64,000 nucleotides of DNA. Source: Dactylosporangium aurantiacum. Lineage in GTDB: Bacteria; Actinomycetota; Actinomycetes; Mycobacteriales; Micromonosporaceae. The notes under the pieces are model-generated. The model was not told where the DNA came from, made no database searches, and saw only the letters and a program-made list of their open reading frames with translations. Location of the stretch: the NCBI RefSeq assembly GCF_000716715.1, contig NZ_JNYJ01000033.1, positions 30,032 to 94,031 on the forward strand. Reading direction: 5' to 3'. Shown here piece after piece: positions 16,501 to 23,636 of the stretch. A program made the position numbers and the translations under genes. Positions within the stretch are counted from its first letter, which is position 1. Each line of letters begins with the position of its first letter.

Positions 16501-17373
16501 ATGCCGTACCCCACCACCGGACCCGCCACCTGGATCGTCACCGGCGCCTCGCACGGGCTCGGGCTCGAGCTGGTCGGGCAGCTGCTGCGGCGCGGCGACC
16601 GGGTCGCGGCGACCACCCGCTCGACCGACCGGCTGCACGCCGCGCTCGGCGCCGCCGCCGGCACCGACCGGCTGCTGGCGCTGCCCGTCCAGCTCGCCGA
16701 CGAGCGGGACGTCGCCGCCGCCGTCACCGCCGCCACCGACCGGTTCGGCGCGATCGACGTCGTGGTCAACAACGCCGGCTACGGCCTGCTCGCCGCCGTC
16801 GAGGAGGTCACCGACGCCGAGGCCCGCGCCATGTTCGACGTCCAGGTCTTCGGCGCGTGGAACGTCCTGCGCGCCGTGCTGCCCGGCATGCGCGAACGGC
16901 GCAGCGGCCACATCATCACCGTCTCCTCGATCCTCGGGCTGACCGCGTTCCCGGGCTGGGGCGCGTACTGCGCGGCGAAGTACGCCGTGGAGGGCCTGAC
17001 CGCCGCCCTCGCCGCGGAGGTCGCCGACCTCGGCATCCGGGTCAACCTGATCGAGCCGGGCTACCTGCGCACCGACTTCCTGCACACCGACAACCTGCGC
17101 CTGCCGTCGCGGGTCGCCGACGGCTACGACGGCATCCGGACGATGACCGACGCCCACCTCGCCATGCCCGGCACCCAGCTCGGCGACCCCGCGCGGGCCG
17201 CCGCGGCGATCATCGCCGTCGCGCGGGAGGGGACGGCACCGCTGCACCAGGTGCTCGGCTCCGACGCCCACGACCTGGCCACCGCCCAGGTCCGGGCGCT
17301 CACCGCCGACCTGTCGGCCGGCCACGCCCTGGCGCTCACCACCGACATCACCGGCGCTGTCAGCACCGCCTGA
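16501..17373 (+). CDS. Short-chain dehydrogenase/reductase
   Basis: A 290-residue classical SDR. The NADP-type nucleotide loop is VTGASHGLGLE with basic residues downstream (TTRSTDRLHA), then NNAGYG, the catalytic Ser in ITVSSILGLT and the Y-x-x-x-K in YCAAKYAVEG. It is a cytosolic oxidoreductase of unknown substrate. GAAGGAG lies before the ATG. It is divergent from an MmyB-type regulator with about 160 bases between, and its end overlaps the minus-strand gene at 17360 by 14 bases. Confidence 0.9.
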   Translation: MPYPTTGPATWIVTGASHGLGLELVGQLLRRGDRVAATTRSTDRLHAALGAAAGTDRLLALPVQLADERDVAAAVTAATDRFGAIDVVVNNAGYGLLAAVEEVTDAEARAMFDVQVFGAWNVLRAVLPGMRERRSGHIITVSSILGLTAFPGWGAYCAAKYAVEGLTAALAAEVADLGIRVNLIEPGYLRTDFLHTDNLRLPSRVADGYDGIRTMTDAHLAMPGTQLGDPARAAAAIIAVAREGTAPLHQVLGSDAHDLATAQVRALTADLSAGHALALTTDITGAVSTA

Positions 17374-18328
17374 TGGAGGCCAGCAGAGCGTCGATCTCCC
17401 GCTCGTAGGCAGGGTCCTCCGTGTCGGCCAGGGCGTGGACGAGCTGGCCGTGGTCGGCCTCGACGAGCGCCTCCCGCAGGTGCCGCGGCGGGGTGCCGGG
17501 CTCCTTCGGGAACACGTGCACCCAATCCGTCGGCAGGCCGAGCAGCCGCCCGCCGGTCCGGGTCACCGCTTCCGCCGGGAACGCGGTGTGCACCAGCGAC
17601 GGTGCGCTGCCCCGGTACACGCTCGCCGACACGGAGGGCCCGCCCAGCGGGGTCATCCGGTACAGACGCAGCACGACGAACGACAGTCCGGCCTCCTGGA
17701 ACGCCACCCACCCGGCCGGCGCGTCCAATGCGAGGACCGGCGTGCCGTCGAGCCCGGTCAGGGTCCTGGTCCCCGCCGCCGCGCCGGACCCGCGGCCGCC
17801 CGGGGCGACGGTGGCCAGGATCCCCGCGGCGAGCGCGGCGAGCCCGTCGGGGTCGTCGACGGCGTTCGGCGACGCGAACAGCTGCACCCGGACGACGCTC
17901 GTGTCGCCGGTCCGCACGAACGCGTCGGCCACCGGGACGGCCCGGCGGCCGGTGTCCAGCGGCCGGTACCCGTAGGCGACCGCGTCGCCCGCCACGGGAA
18001 GGCCGGTGAGCTGCTGCCCGGCGGGCAGCGGCCAGGACGCCACGACCGCGCCGACGTGTGCGGCGAGGTCCCCGGGCACCGTGCGGAACAGCTCGGTCGC
18101 GAGCAGCACCAGCCGCTCCCCGTCCAGGTCGTACACCACGCGGGTCTCCGACCGGTCGGACGTCGCCACCCCCATCAGCGACTGCTGCCGCGCCTCGACC
18201 CGCGCCCCTTCCGGCGGCGCGACGGTGACCCGCCCGTCGAGCAGCGACAGCGCCGGCCCCGCCACGAAGTTCCGCCCAGCCCACCCGAGTGCACCCACGC
18301 CCACAGAAGGTAGTACGCCCACGCTCAC
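17360..18328 (-). CDS. Hypothetical protein coupled to a gyrase-B-like fragment
   Basis: A 322-residue protein without signal peptide or membrane helix that I do not recognise. It has two related beta-rich halves: RVVYDLDGERLVLLATELF in the first, and FVVLRLYRMTPLG with SASVYRGSAPSLVH in the second. The GTG start at 18328 overlaps the stop of the preceding minus-strand frame (GTGA), so it is translationally coupled to it. Its 3' end overlaps the SDR gene. Confidence 0.55.
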   Translation of the reverse strand: MSVGVLPSVGVGALGWAGRNFVAGPALSLLDGRVTVAPPEGARVEARQQSLMGVATSDRSETRVVYDLDGERLVLLATELFRTVPGDLAAHVGAVVASWPLPAGQQLTGLPVAGDAVAYGYRPLDTGRRAVPVADAFVRTGDTSVVRVQLFASPNAVDDPDGLAALAAGILATVAPGGRGSGAAAGTRTLTGLDGTPVLALDAPAGWVAFQEAGLSFVVLRLYRMTPLGGPSVSASVYRGSAPSLVHTAFPAEAVTRTGGRLLGLPTDWVHVFPKEPGTPPRHLREALVEADHGQLVHALADTEDPAYEREIDALLASIRRC

Positions 18329-18640
18329 GCCGCGAACCGCTCGTCCAGGATCCCCACGCTCAGCCGGGGCCAGGCGGCGCGGGCCAGCTCAACCGCCGCC
18401 ACCGGCCGTGCCGCACCGACCGCCGCGTCGGCGCGGAACCGCACGGTCGTCCCCGTCGCGCCGTCGGCGGGGACGGGGACCAGGTCGGTGACGGGCACGC
18501 CGTGCTCGTAGCGTCGGGTCCACGCGAACGTCGCCGGCTGCCGGCGGACCTCGGCGAGATGCCCGGCGTCCACGCTGCCCGCCCATCGTGCGTCGTGTTG
18601 CGCCACGGCGTTCCTGGGTCGCCCACCCCCGGATTGTCCC
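18325..18640 (-). pseudogene. Fragment of a gyrase B/topoisomerase-like ATPase
   Basis: The last 85-100 codons before the stop at 18325 contain AEVRRQPATFAWTRRYEHGV and ATGTTVRFRADA, which resemble the GyrB/ParE stretch after the ATP lid ('E-x-R-R-x-G-x-x-W-x-x-x-F-x-x-G' and 'G-T-x-x-x-F-x-P'). No ATP-binding N-terminal part lies upstream in any frame, so this appears to be a truncated remnant. The upstream limit given is approximate. It is coupled by GTGA overlap to the hypothetical gene downstream. Assignment is by eye and moderately uncertain. Confidence 0.4.
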
Positions 18641-18923
18641 AGCGGCGGCCGGATCGTGCGCCGCCGCTCCGCGAACGACCGCTCGGCGAAGCTCTGCCCG
18701 CCCCGCTCGGCCGTCGTCAGGACCTGCCTGCCGACGTGGCGCGGTGGCTGCCGGAGATGTTGCGTGAACCGGTGCGCGCGCAGGCGCGGGTCGAAGTTCT
18801 GACCCTCGATGTGCCATTCGTCGCCCGGCTGGCCGTCCGGTGCAGGCAGCCGGCCGTCACGGACCACGGTGAGCCAGCACGAGCCGGCCGGGGTCGAACT
18901 CGGCGGCGTCCGCGCTGTCCCGG
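18641..18923. other. Unassigned scarred stretch
   Basis: Both strands show locally coding-like frames: plus-strand LPADVARWLPEMLREPVRAQ and minus-strand GDEWHIEGQNFDPRLRAHRF. Neither has a start, a ribosome site or a family I recognise. It lies between a truncated gyrase-like gene and a transposase/HIT fusion, so it is probably debris. Confidence 0.3.
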
Positions 18924-19162
18924 TCAGCCCGCCGCCGCGACGGCGTCCCGGATGGCTTGCGCGTCGCGGTCCAGCAGCGACCGTTCGCGTTCCGGCGGGG
19001 TGGCCTTGATGGTCCAGCCGTCTCCCGTGTACCGGGGGATGACGTGCAGGTGGAAGTGGAAGACGGTCTGGAAGGCGGCTGCGCCGTCACAGAGCAGGAC
19101 GTTGATCCCCTCGCAGCGCATGGTCGAGCGGCGCAGGGCTCGTGCCATGGTGTGCCCGACAG
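18924..19162 (-). pseudogene. HIT-family hydrolase, C-terminal half only
   Basis: About 78 residues ending at 18924 carry the histidine triad FHFHLHVIP, preceded by CEGINVLLCDGAAAFQTV, as in HIT nucleotide hydrolases. The normal first 60 residues, with the Cys motif and first strands, are absent. In their place the frame runs without a stop into a transposase tail. The catalytic triad is kept but the dimer core is not, so activity is doubtful. Confidence 0.75.
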
Positions 19163-19385
19163 ATTGGTCGGGGGTTCTCGGTGGCGACGCCTGGGGAACG
19201 GTGCGGTCCTTCCACCGGGCGGTAGCGACCGCGCACACCGCGAGCGCGGCCATGACCAGCACCGCATGACGGGCAATCGCGGTGTACAGCCGGGCCTGGC
19301 ACTGGTCCAGGCCGAAGCCGTCCACGCTGAACTCGAAATCTTCCACCGGCCAGCGCAACCCGGCCGCGCGGATGACCGCCGCCAC
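19163..19385 (-). mobile_element. Insertion-sequence remnant: DDE transposase tail
   Basis: About 74 codons match the end of an IS4/IS701-type transposase: GLRWPVEDFEFSVDGFGLDQ (the last catalytic Glu region, slightly decayed), CQARLYTAIARHAVLVMAAL and a charged tail. No upstream transposase body and no clear terminal repeats are present. It is fused in frame to half of a HIT hydrolase. I read this as an old insertion followed by deletion. Confidence 0.65.
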
Positions 19386-19412
19386 AGCGACCGATTCGGG
19401 CCGGAACCGATC

Positions 19413-19850
19413 TCAGCCGCGCAGTCGCCGGACTGCCCGCTCGTAGCGGTCGATCCGGTCGACCACGTCCGGCGTACGGGCCAGGCGCTGGTTGTTGGCG
19501 AGGTTGTCCGCGAGGTCGGCGAGCTTCACCTGGCGAGCCAGCGGGTTACCGGCCACCTGTTCGATGTACTCCTCGTAGGTGTTCTCCGGTCGGTGAGTGA
19601 TCGCCTCGACCGCCGCGACGACCACGTCAGGAAGCCCGGCGGCCCGCAGGTCGGCGGTGGTTACCGGGGTTTCTTCCAGGACGTCGTGAAGCACCGCGAC
19701 CATCTGCGCACGAAAAGGGCGAACCGCGAGCATGACCCGCAATGGGTGCTGGATGTACGGCTCCCGCTCGGGGCTCGGATAGCGCTGCCCGTGGTGGGCA
19801 CGGCAGGCCAGGGCGATTGCCTCCTCCAGCAGTGCGGCGTCGTCGCTCAT
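19413..19850 (-). CDS. HD-domain phosphohydrolase
   Basis: A 145-residue HD-superfamily protein. The metal-binding pattern is visible: CRAHHGQRY, HPLRVML, then the HD pair in MVAVLHDVLEETPVT, and LADLADNLAN, which matches the downstream Asp of the SpoT/MESH1-type hydrolase. It resembles the hydrolase half of RelA/SpoT proteins, or a small guanosine-polyphosphate or nucleotide phosphohydrolase. The ATG at 19850 fits. It ends close to the IS remnant. Confidence 0.8.
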   Translation of the reverse strand: MSDDAALLEEAIALACRAHHGQRYPSPEREPYIQHPLRVMLAVRPFRAQMVAVLHDVLEETPVTTADLRAAGLPDVVVAAVEAITHRPENTYEEYIEQVAGNPLARQVKLADLADNLANNQRLARTPDVVDRIDRYERAVRRLRG

Positions 19851-19944
19851 TGGCCCATAGTGCCAGACGCCGACCGGTGCCGGCCGCTACCAGTCAGTGG
19901 CCGATCCGCCCCGCGGGCGTTTTGGCCGGTCCGCGCCGGAGAGT

Positions 19945-20598
19945 TCAGACCGCCAATGGCGGCTGCCGTACCAGGGCAGCGGGCTGGTTGAACCGGGCCA
20001 GGGTCCACCGCGGCGGCGGCCAGGTGGTCGGTGGTTCGCCGGTGCGCCATTCGGTCACCGAGGCGGGTCCGACGGCGAGGTCGAACGAGCGGTACAGCGG
20101 CAGCAGCCCCAGCGCGTGGAACGACACCTCCACCGTCTCGGAGTGCCCGACGATGACGACGGTCGAGCCTTCGTGGCGTTCGGCGATGTCGAGGATCGCC
20201 CGGCTGCCGCGGGTGACCAGCTCGGCCCAGGTCTCGTTGTCGCGCTGGAACGGGCGGTACACCCCGCCGCCGGTGATCGCGTGCTCCCGCAGCTGCGCGT
20301 GGGTGAGCCCGTCGGCGTAGGCGGGCACGTGCCACGTACACAAGCGGCAGTCCTCCTCGGCGGGGACTTCCAGGGCGGCGGCGATGGTGGTCGCGGTCTG
20401 CGTGGCACGCGGCAGCGTGGAGGAATAGACGGCCACGGGGCGGACGCCGCGCAGCTCGTCGGCCAGCTGCCGGGCGACGGCGCGGGCCTGGTCGTGCCCG
20501 CGGTCGGTCAGGCCCCGGCAGGCCCGCGGCCCGCCGATGAAGCCCTCGACGGTGTGCACGGACTCGCCGTGGCGGATGAAGAGCAGTCGGGTCTGCAC
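19945..20598 (-). CDS. Histidine phosphatase family protein
   Basis: A 217-residue phosphoglycerate-mutase-like phosphatase. The phospho-His motif is FIRHGESVHT near the N-terminus, followed by VYSSTLPRATQTA with the second Arg, and the late His in VVIVGHSETVEV. These give the complete two-His, two-Arg site for phosphomonoester hydrolysis in the cytoplasm. Substrate is unknown. GTG start at 20598 after a GAGAGG site. A strong terminator stem separates it from the secreted-protein gene upstream on the same strand. Confidence 0.85.
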   Translation of the reverse strand: MQTRLLFIRHGESVHTVEGFIGGPRACRGLTDRGHDQARAVARQLADELRGVRPVAVYSSTLPRATQTATTIAAALEVPAEEDCRLCTWHVPAYADGLTHAQLREHAITGGGVYRPFQRDNETWAELVTRGSRAILDIAERHEGSTVVIVGHSETVEVSFHALGLLPLYRSFDLAVGPASVTEWRTGEPPTTWPPPRWTLARFNQPAALVRQPPLAV

Positions 20599-20616
20599 CG
20601 CCCGATCCTCTCTCAG

Positions 20617-20664
20617 GATCCCGAACGGTTCCGGTGGGCCTGGCCACCAGCACCGTTCGGGATC
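20617..20664 (-). terminator. Strong hairpin after the secreted-protein gene
   Basis: GATCCCGAACGGT and ACCGTTCGGGATC form a perfect 13-base-pair stem. A smaller GGTGG/CCACC stem lies in the 22-base loop. It sits just past the stop at 20679. Confidence 0.8.
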
Positions 20665-20678
20665 ATCCGAAAGGCGGC

Positions 20679-21458
20679 TCAGCAGCCGAGGCGGCGCGTC
20701 GCCAGTGCGATGTCGTCCAGCCACACGTCGAAGTGGGCCGGGGTCGGGCCCGGCTGGTACAGCTGCCAACCGAGCTTCACCGTGTCGGCCTTCGGCAGGA
20801 CGAAGTCGACCGGGTTGCCGCCGTGCCGGGTGGTGGTGGCGCTGAGGTCCGGCCTGGCGACGCCGTCGATCCACAGCGCCACGCGGTTGTCGGCCGGGTC
20901 CCACTGCCACTCGAAGCACTGCCACCGGTCGGCGGTGGTCGGCGCGCTCTCCCGCCAGTCGGTCCAGTCGCCGGTCGGGCCGCCGTCGGCGCCGACGCCC
21001 CAGAACGAGCCCTGCAACGGCGGCGCCCACTGGCCGCCGACCGGGCGGACCACCTCGCTGCTGCCGCTGCCGGTGATCTCGACCAGCGTGAAGTGGGCCC
21101 AGTCCGGCGCGGTCGGGAACGCGTCGACCTTCAGCCGGACCCGGCCGTAGAAGGCGTTGCCCGGCGCGGCGAAGTCGTCGACGCGCAGGAACGCCCGACC
21201 GTTGCCCTCGGTGTGCACGTTGAGCACCCGGTTGTGCCGCTGCTGCTGGACGCGCAGCAGGCCGTGCCTGGTGTCCACGCCCCAGTCCAGCGTGGCCGGC
21301 CCGCCGGGCGGCAGCCGCTCGAAGTCCTCGCAGAACAGCAGGGTCCGGTCGGCACACCCTCTGGGCTGCTGTCCGTTGCTGGCACTGGCGGCGCCGCCGG
21401 CTGCCAGGACGGCGACGGCCGTCAGCGCGGTGGCGGCGAATCTCATGGTGGTCGACAT
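20679..21458 (-). CDS. Secreted Cip1-like beta-sandwich protein
   Basis: A 259-residue protein with a Sec signal peptide (TTMRFAATALTAVAVLAAGG then ASA cleavage near residue 28). The mature part resembles the concanavalin-like fold of fungal Cip1 and related bacterial proteins: FCEDFERLPPG, RVRLKVDAFP, WQCFEWQWDPADNRVALWID and FDVWLDDIALA. Cip1-like proteins accompany cellulose-degrading systems, though their exact action is unclear. That fits the remains of a GH6 cellulase 6 kb away. It has Cys pairs near both ends that may form disulfides. Confidence 0.7.
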   Translation of the reverse strand: MSTTMRFAATALTAVAVLAAGGAASASNGQQPRGCADRTLLFCEDFERLPPGGPATLDWGVDTRHGLLRVQQQRHNRVLNVHTEGNGRAFLRVDDFAAPGNAFYGRVRLKVDAFPTAPDWAHFTLVEITGSGSSEVVRPVGGQWAPPLQGSFWGVGADGGPTGDWTDWRESAPTTADRWQCFEWQWDPADNRVALWIDGVARPDLSATTTRHGGNPVDFVLPKADTVKLGWQLYQPGPTPAHFDVWLDDIALATRRLGC

Positions 21459-21553
21459 GACGGCAGAGCATGACAGATATCGATTGATGCCGCTGTACGG
21501 TGTGGAACTTCCACGCCCGGGCGACCGTTCGCCGCCCTCGGCGCCCGCGGAGG

Positions 21554-21862
21554 TCAGTCCGGCAGGAGCGGCCGCATGAAGGTCCGGTCGTACCGGAGCA
21601 CGCAGCCGGACTCGTCGCGGATCTTGTCGGCGGCCACGAACTCCGGATCACTGCCGAACCTGGATCGGTACCGCTCGTAGGCGGCCAGGCTCTCGAAGCT
21701 GAACAGGGCCTCGGCCCGGTCGCTGGCGCCCTCGGCCGGCAGGAAGTAGCCGTGGTGGACGCCCCCGTGCTTCGCCACGAGCCGCATCCACTCCCGGGCG
21801 AACCGTTCGAACGCCCCGATCTGACCGGGATCGATGGTGTAGTGCACGACGCAGGTGATCAC
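21554..21862 (-). CDS. NIPSNAP-family protein
   Basis: A 102-residue ferredoxin-like alpha/beta barrel protein: VVHYTIDPGQIGAFERFARE, then HHGYFLPAEGASDRAEALFS and a final LLRYDRTFMRP-like strand. It is a typical actinobacterial NIPSNAP homologue of unknown biochemical role, and cytosolic. Confidence 0.82.
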   Translation of the reverse strand: MITCVVHYTIDPGQIGAFERFAREWMRLVAKHGGVHHGYFLPAEGASDRAEALFSFESLAAYERYRSRFGSDPEFVAADKIRDESGCVLRYDRTFMRPLLPD

Positions 21863-21917
21863 GACGCCAGCGTACGGAACCGTGGCGCGTCCTCCACCAG
21901 GTTTCCGGCCGGGACGA

Positions 21918-22328
21918 TCAGCTCGCGGCGAGGAGGCGCGGCAGGACGGCGGCGGTGGTGCTCGCCAGGTCGCGATCCAGCGCCCGCTCCCGGGGGACGA
22001 ACACCATCGCGCGGCCCTCGCCGAGCGTCACGTCGTCCTGCCCGGCGTCGGTGGTGCCGCGGAAGACGTGCACCGTCACGGTGTGCGGGAAGCCCGCCTC
22101 GTACGGGCGCGGGCCGCTCCACACCGGACGCAGCTCGTCCACGGTCAGGCCCGTCTCCTCCAGCAGCTCCCGGTGCGCGGCCTGTTCGGGCGTCTCGCCC
22201 GGCTCGATGTGGCCGCCGGGCAGACTCCACTGGTTCGGCGAGACCGGCGCCTCGGCGTCGCGATGCTGCATGAGTACCGCGCCGGACGGGTCGACAAGGA
22301 GCACGAGCGCGACCTCATAGGTAGCCAT
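21918..22328 (-). CDS. Nudix hydrolase
   Basis: A 136-residue Nudix protein. The Nudix box is complete: [20 protein letters not shown] followed directly by ETG, so it should bind Mg2+ and cleave a nucleoside-diphosphate-linked compound. The start was placed at ATG 22328, which begins the family's first strand ([11 protein letters not shown]); the open frame goes 18 codons further with no support. Its substrate is not predictable. Confidence 0.88.
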   Translation of the reverse strand: MATYEVALVLLVDPSGAVLMQHRDAEAPVSPNQWSLPGGHIEPGETPEQAAHRELLEETGLTVDELRPVWSGPRPYEAGFPHTVTVHVFRGTTDAGQDDVTLGEGRAMVFVPRERALDRDLASTTAAVLPRLLAAS

Positions 22329-22366
22329 GGCAAGATCGTGCCAGGTCGTCCACGGGCCGGTTCGCG

Positions 22367-22574
22367 GTGCCGGCCCGCCCACCGGCCACGGCCGTCCTGC
22401 CAGACCCGCAGATCGTCGCCGACGACCTCGACCTCCGGCCCCGGGTCATGCTCGGCGCCGGCGGTGGGGCGGGTCTGGCAGCACACGTCGTCGGCCGATC
22501 ATCCCAGCGCCCTGCCGGACTACCACCGGCGCGGGCTGCGCGCGTTCAGGACGGAAGAACGCGACCGCGCCTGA
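22367..22574 (+). pseudogene. Possible coding remnant
   Basis: The plus strand reads [20 protein letters not shown] and GAGGGAGLAAH from about 22367, then after a frame change near 22485 reads ALPDYHRRGLRAFRTEERDR with a stop at 22574. Both halves have coding-like base use, as if one gene lost a base or a segment. I do not recognise the family, and a chance alignment is possible. Confidence 0.3.
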
Positions 22575-22590
22575 CGTCAGCCGCCGGCGC

Positions 22591-22986
22591 TTACCGCCCG
22601 CGGTCGGCGATGACCGTCCCGCCGAGGCCGGACCGGGAGGTTGGTTGGCCGACGAGCTCGACGAGCACGTCGTCGCGGCAGTCGTCGCCGAAGACGGCGG
22701 TGACGGCGTCCGTGAACGCGGCCACGAGACGGGCGACGACGCCCGCCGCGTCCGGGCGGGCGAACACCTCCTCGCGCATGCCGAAGGTGACCGACGGCGC
22801 GGCCGTGCTCAGCGCCGCTCCCCCGCGGGCCCACCGGCCGGCGGGGATGCCGATCAGCCTGACGTCCACCGAGGGTCGGGCCCATTCGCCGTACACGGAC
22901 ACCACGGCGTCGGTCAGTGCGCCGATGACGGCGGGTTCGTGCCCGGCGAGCTCCGACTCGAGCGCGTAGAGCGTCACGTGCGGCAT
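22591..22986 (-). CDS. Tautomerase-superfamily protein
   Basis: A 131-residue protein starting Met-Pro (MPHVTLYALESELAGHEPAV), which gives the N-terminal proline that acts as general base in tautomerases. The length fits two fused beta-alpha-beta units, with a second unit around VARLVAAFTDAVTAVFGD. The substrate is unknown. There is no clear partner gene. Confidence 0.7.
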   Translation of the reverse strand: MPHVTLYALESELAGHEPAVIGALTDAVVSVYGEWARPSVDVRLIGIPAGRWARGGAALSTAAPSVTFGMREEVFARPDAAGVVARLVAAFTDAVTAVFGDDCRDDVLVELVGQPTSRSGLGGTVIADRGR

Positions 22987-23043
22987 CGGCGGCTCCTCGA
23001 GGTCAGACAGCAGCGTACCGAAGGGCGCCGTCGCGCGGTGGGC

Positions 23044-23532
23044 TCAGTGCCGCAGCAGGCCTCCGACCGGGACCGGGGCGACGTGGCCGGTCGGGGGCAG
23101 GGTCCGCGCCAGTGCCAGCCCGACGTCGACCAGCGACGAGCGGGGCAGGCGGGCCACGTCCGGGACCGGTGTCCAGACCGACTCGGCGATGTCGCCACCG
23201 GGCTCGGGGCGCGGCGTGCCACCGGTGATGCGCACCAGGTAGAAGATGCCGACGTTCTGGTGCTCGACGCCGAGCCGTGCCTCGGCGGCGGGAATCACCC
23301 GCGAGTCCACACCGAGCAGCCGTTCGACGAGCGCGTCGCAGCCGGTCTCCTCCGCGACCTCGCGGATGACCGCGTCGAACGGATCCTCGGCGGGCTCCAC
23401 CTTGCCGCCGGGAAGGGTCCAGGTGGTGTCGCCGGCCGGCGACACGTGGCGGGCCAGCAACACCCGCCCGTCCTCGACGCACACGGCGTAGGCGGCCAGC
23501 CGGAGGCTCATCCGAACCGCCGGTCGGACCAT
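23044..23532 (-). CDS. Nudix hydrolase
   Basis: A 162-residue Nudix protein. The box is GGKVEPAEDPFDAVIREVAE followed by ETG, complete for metal binding. The C-terminal part (ESVWTPVPDVARLP) is like other small actinobacterial Nudix enzymes. Start at ATG 23532, or at ATG 23511 (MSLRLAAYAVCVEDG); the latter begins nearer the conserved fold, but neither has a good ribosome site. It is divergent from the GGDEF-EAL gene with about 100 bases between. Confidence 0.85.
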   Translation of the reverse strand: MVRPAVRMSLRLAAYAVCVEDGRVLLARHVSPAGDTTWTLPGGKVEPAEDPFDAVIREVAEETGCDALVERLLGVDSRVIPAAEARLGVEHQNVGIFYLVRITGGTPRPEPGGDIAESVWTPVPDVARLPRSSLVDVGLALARTLPPTGHVAPVPVGGLLRH

Positions 23533-23636
23533 GGCCGGCCGGCGGCACGAACGCCGGTGCGGTCGATGCGCGTATCGGCGAAGGTCGAACGTTCGGGTGA
23601 GATCCGGTACACAACCGCCACGATAGTCTCTGGGCC

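Noticed and set aside
22145-22486. Minus-strand frame upstream of the Nudix gene as an extended N-terminus
   Set aside because: It is in a different frame from the Nudix protein, whose family start fits ATG 22328.
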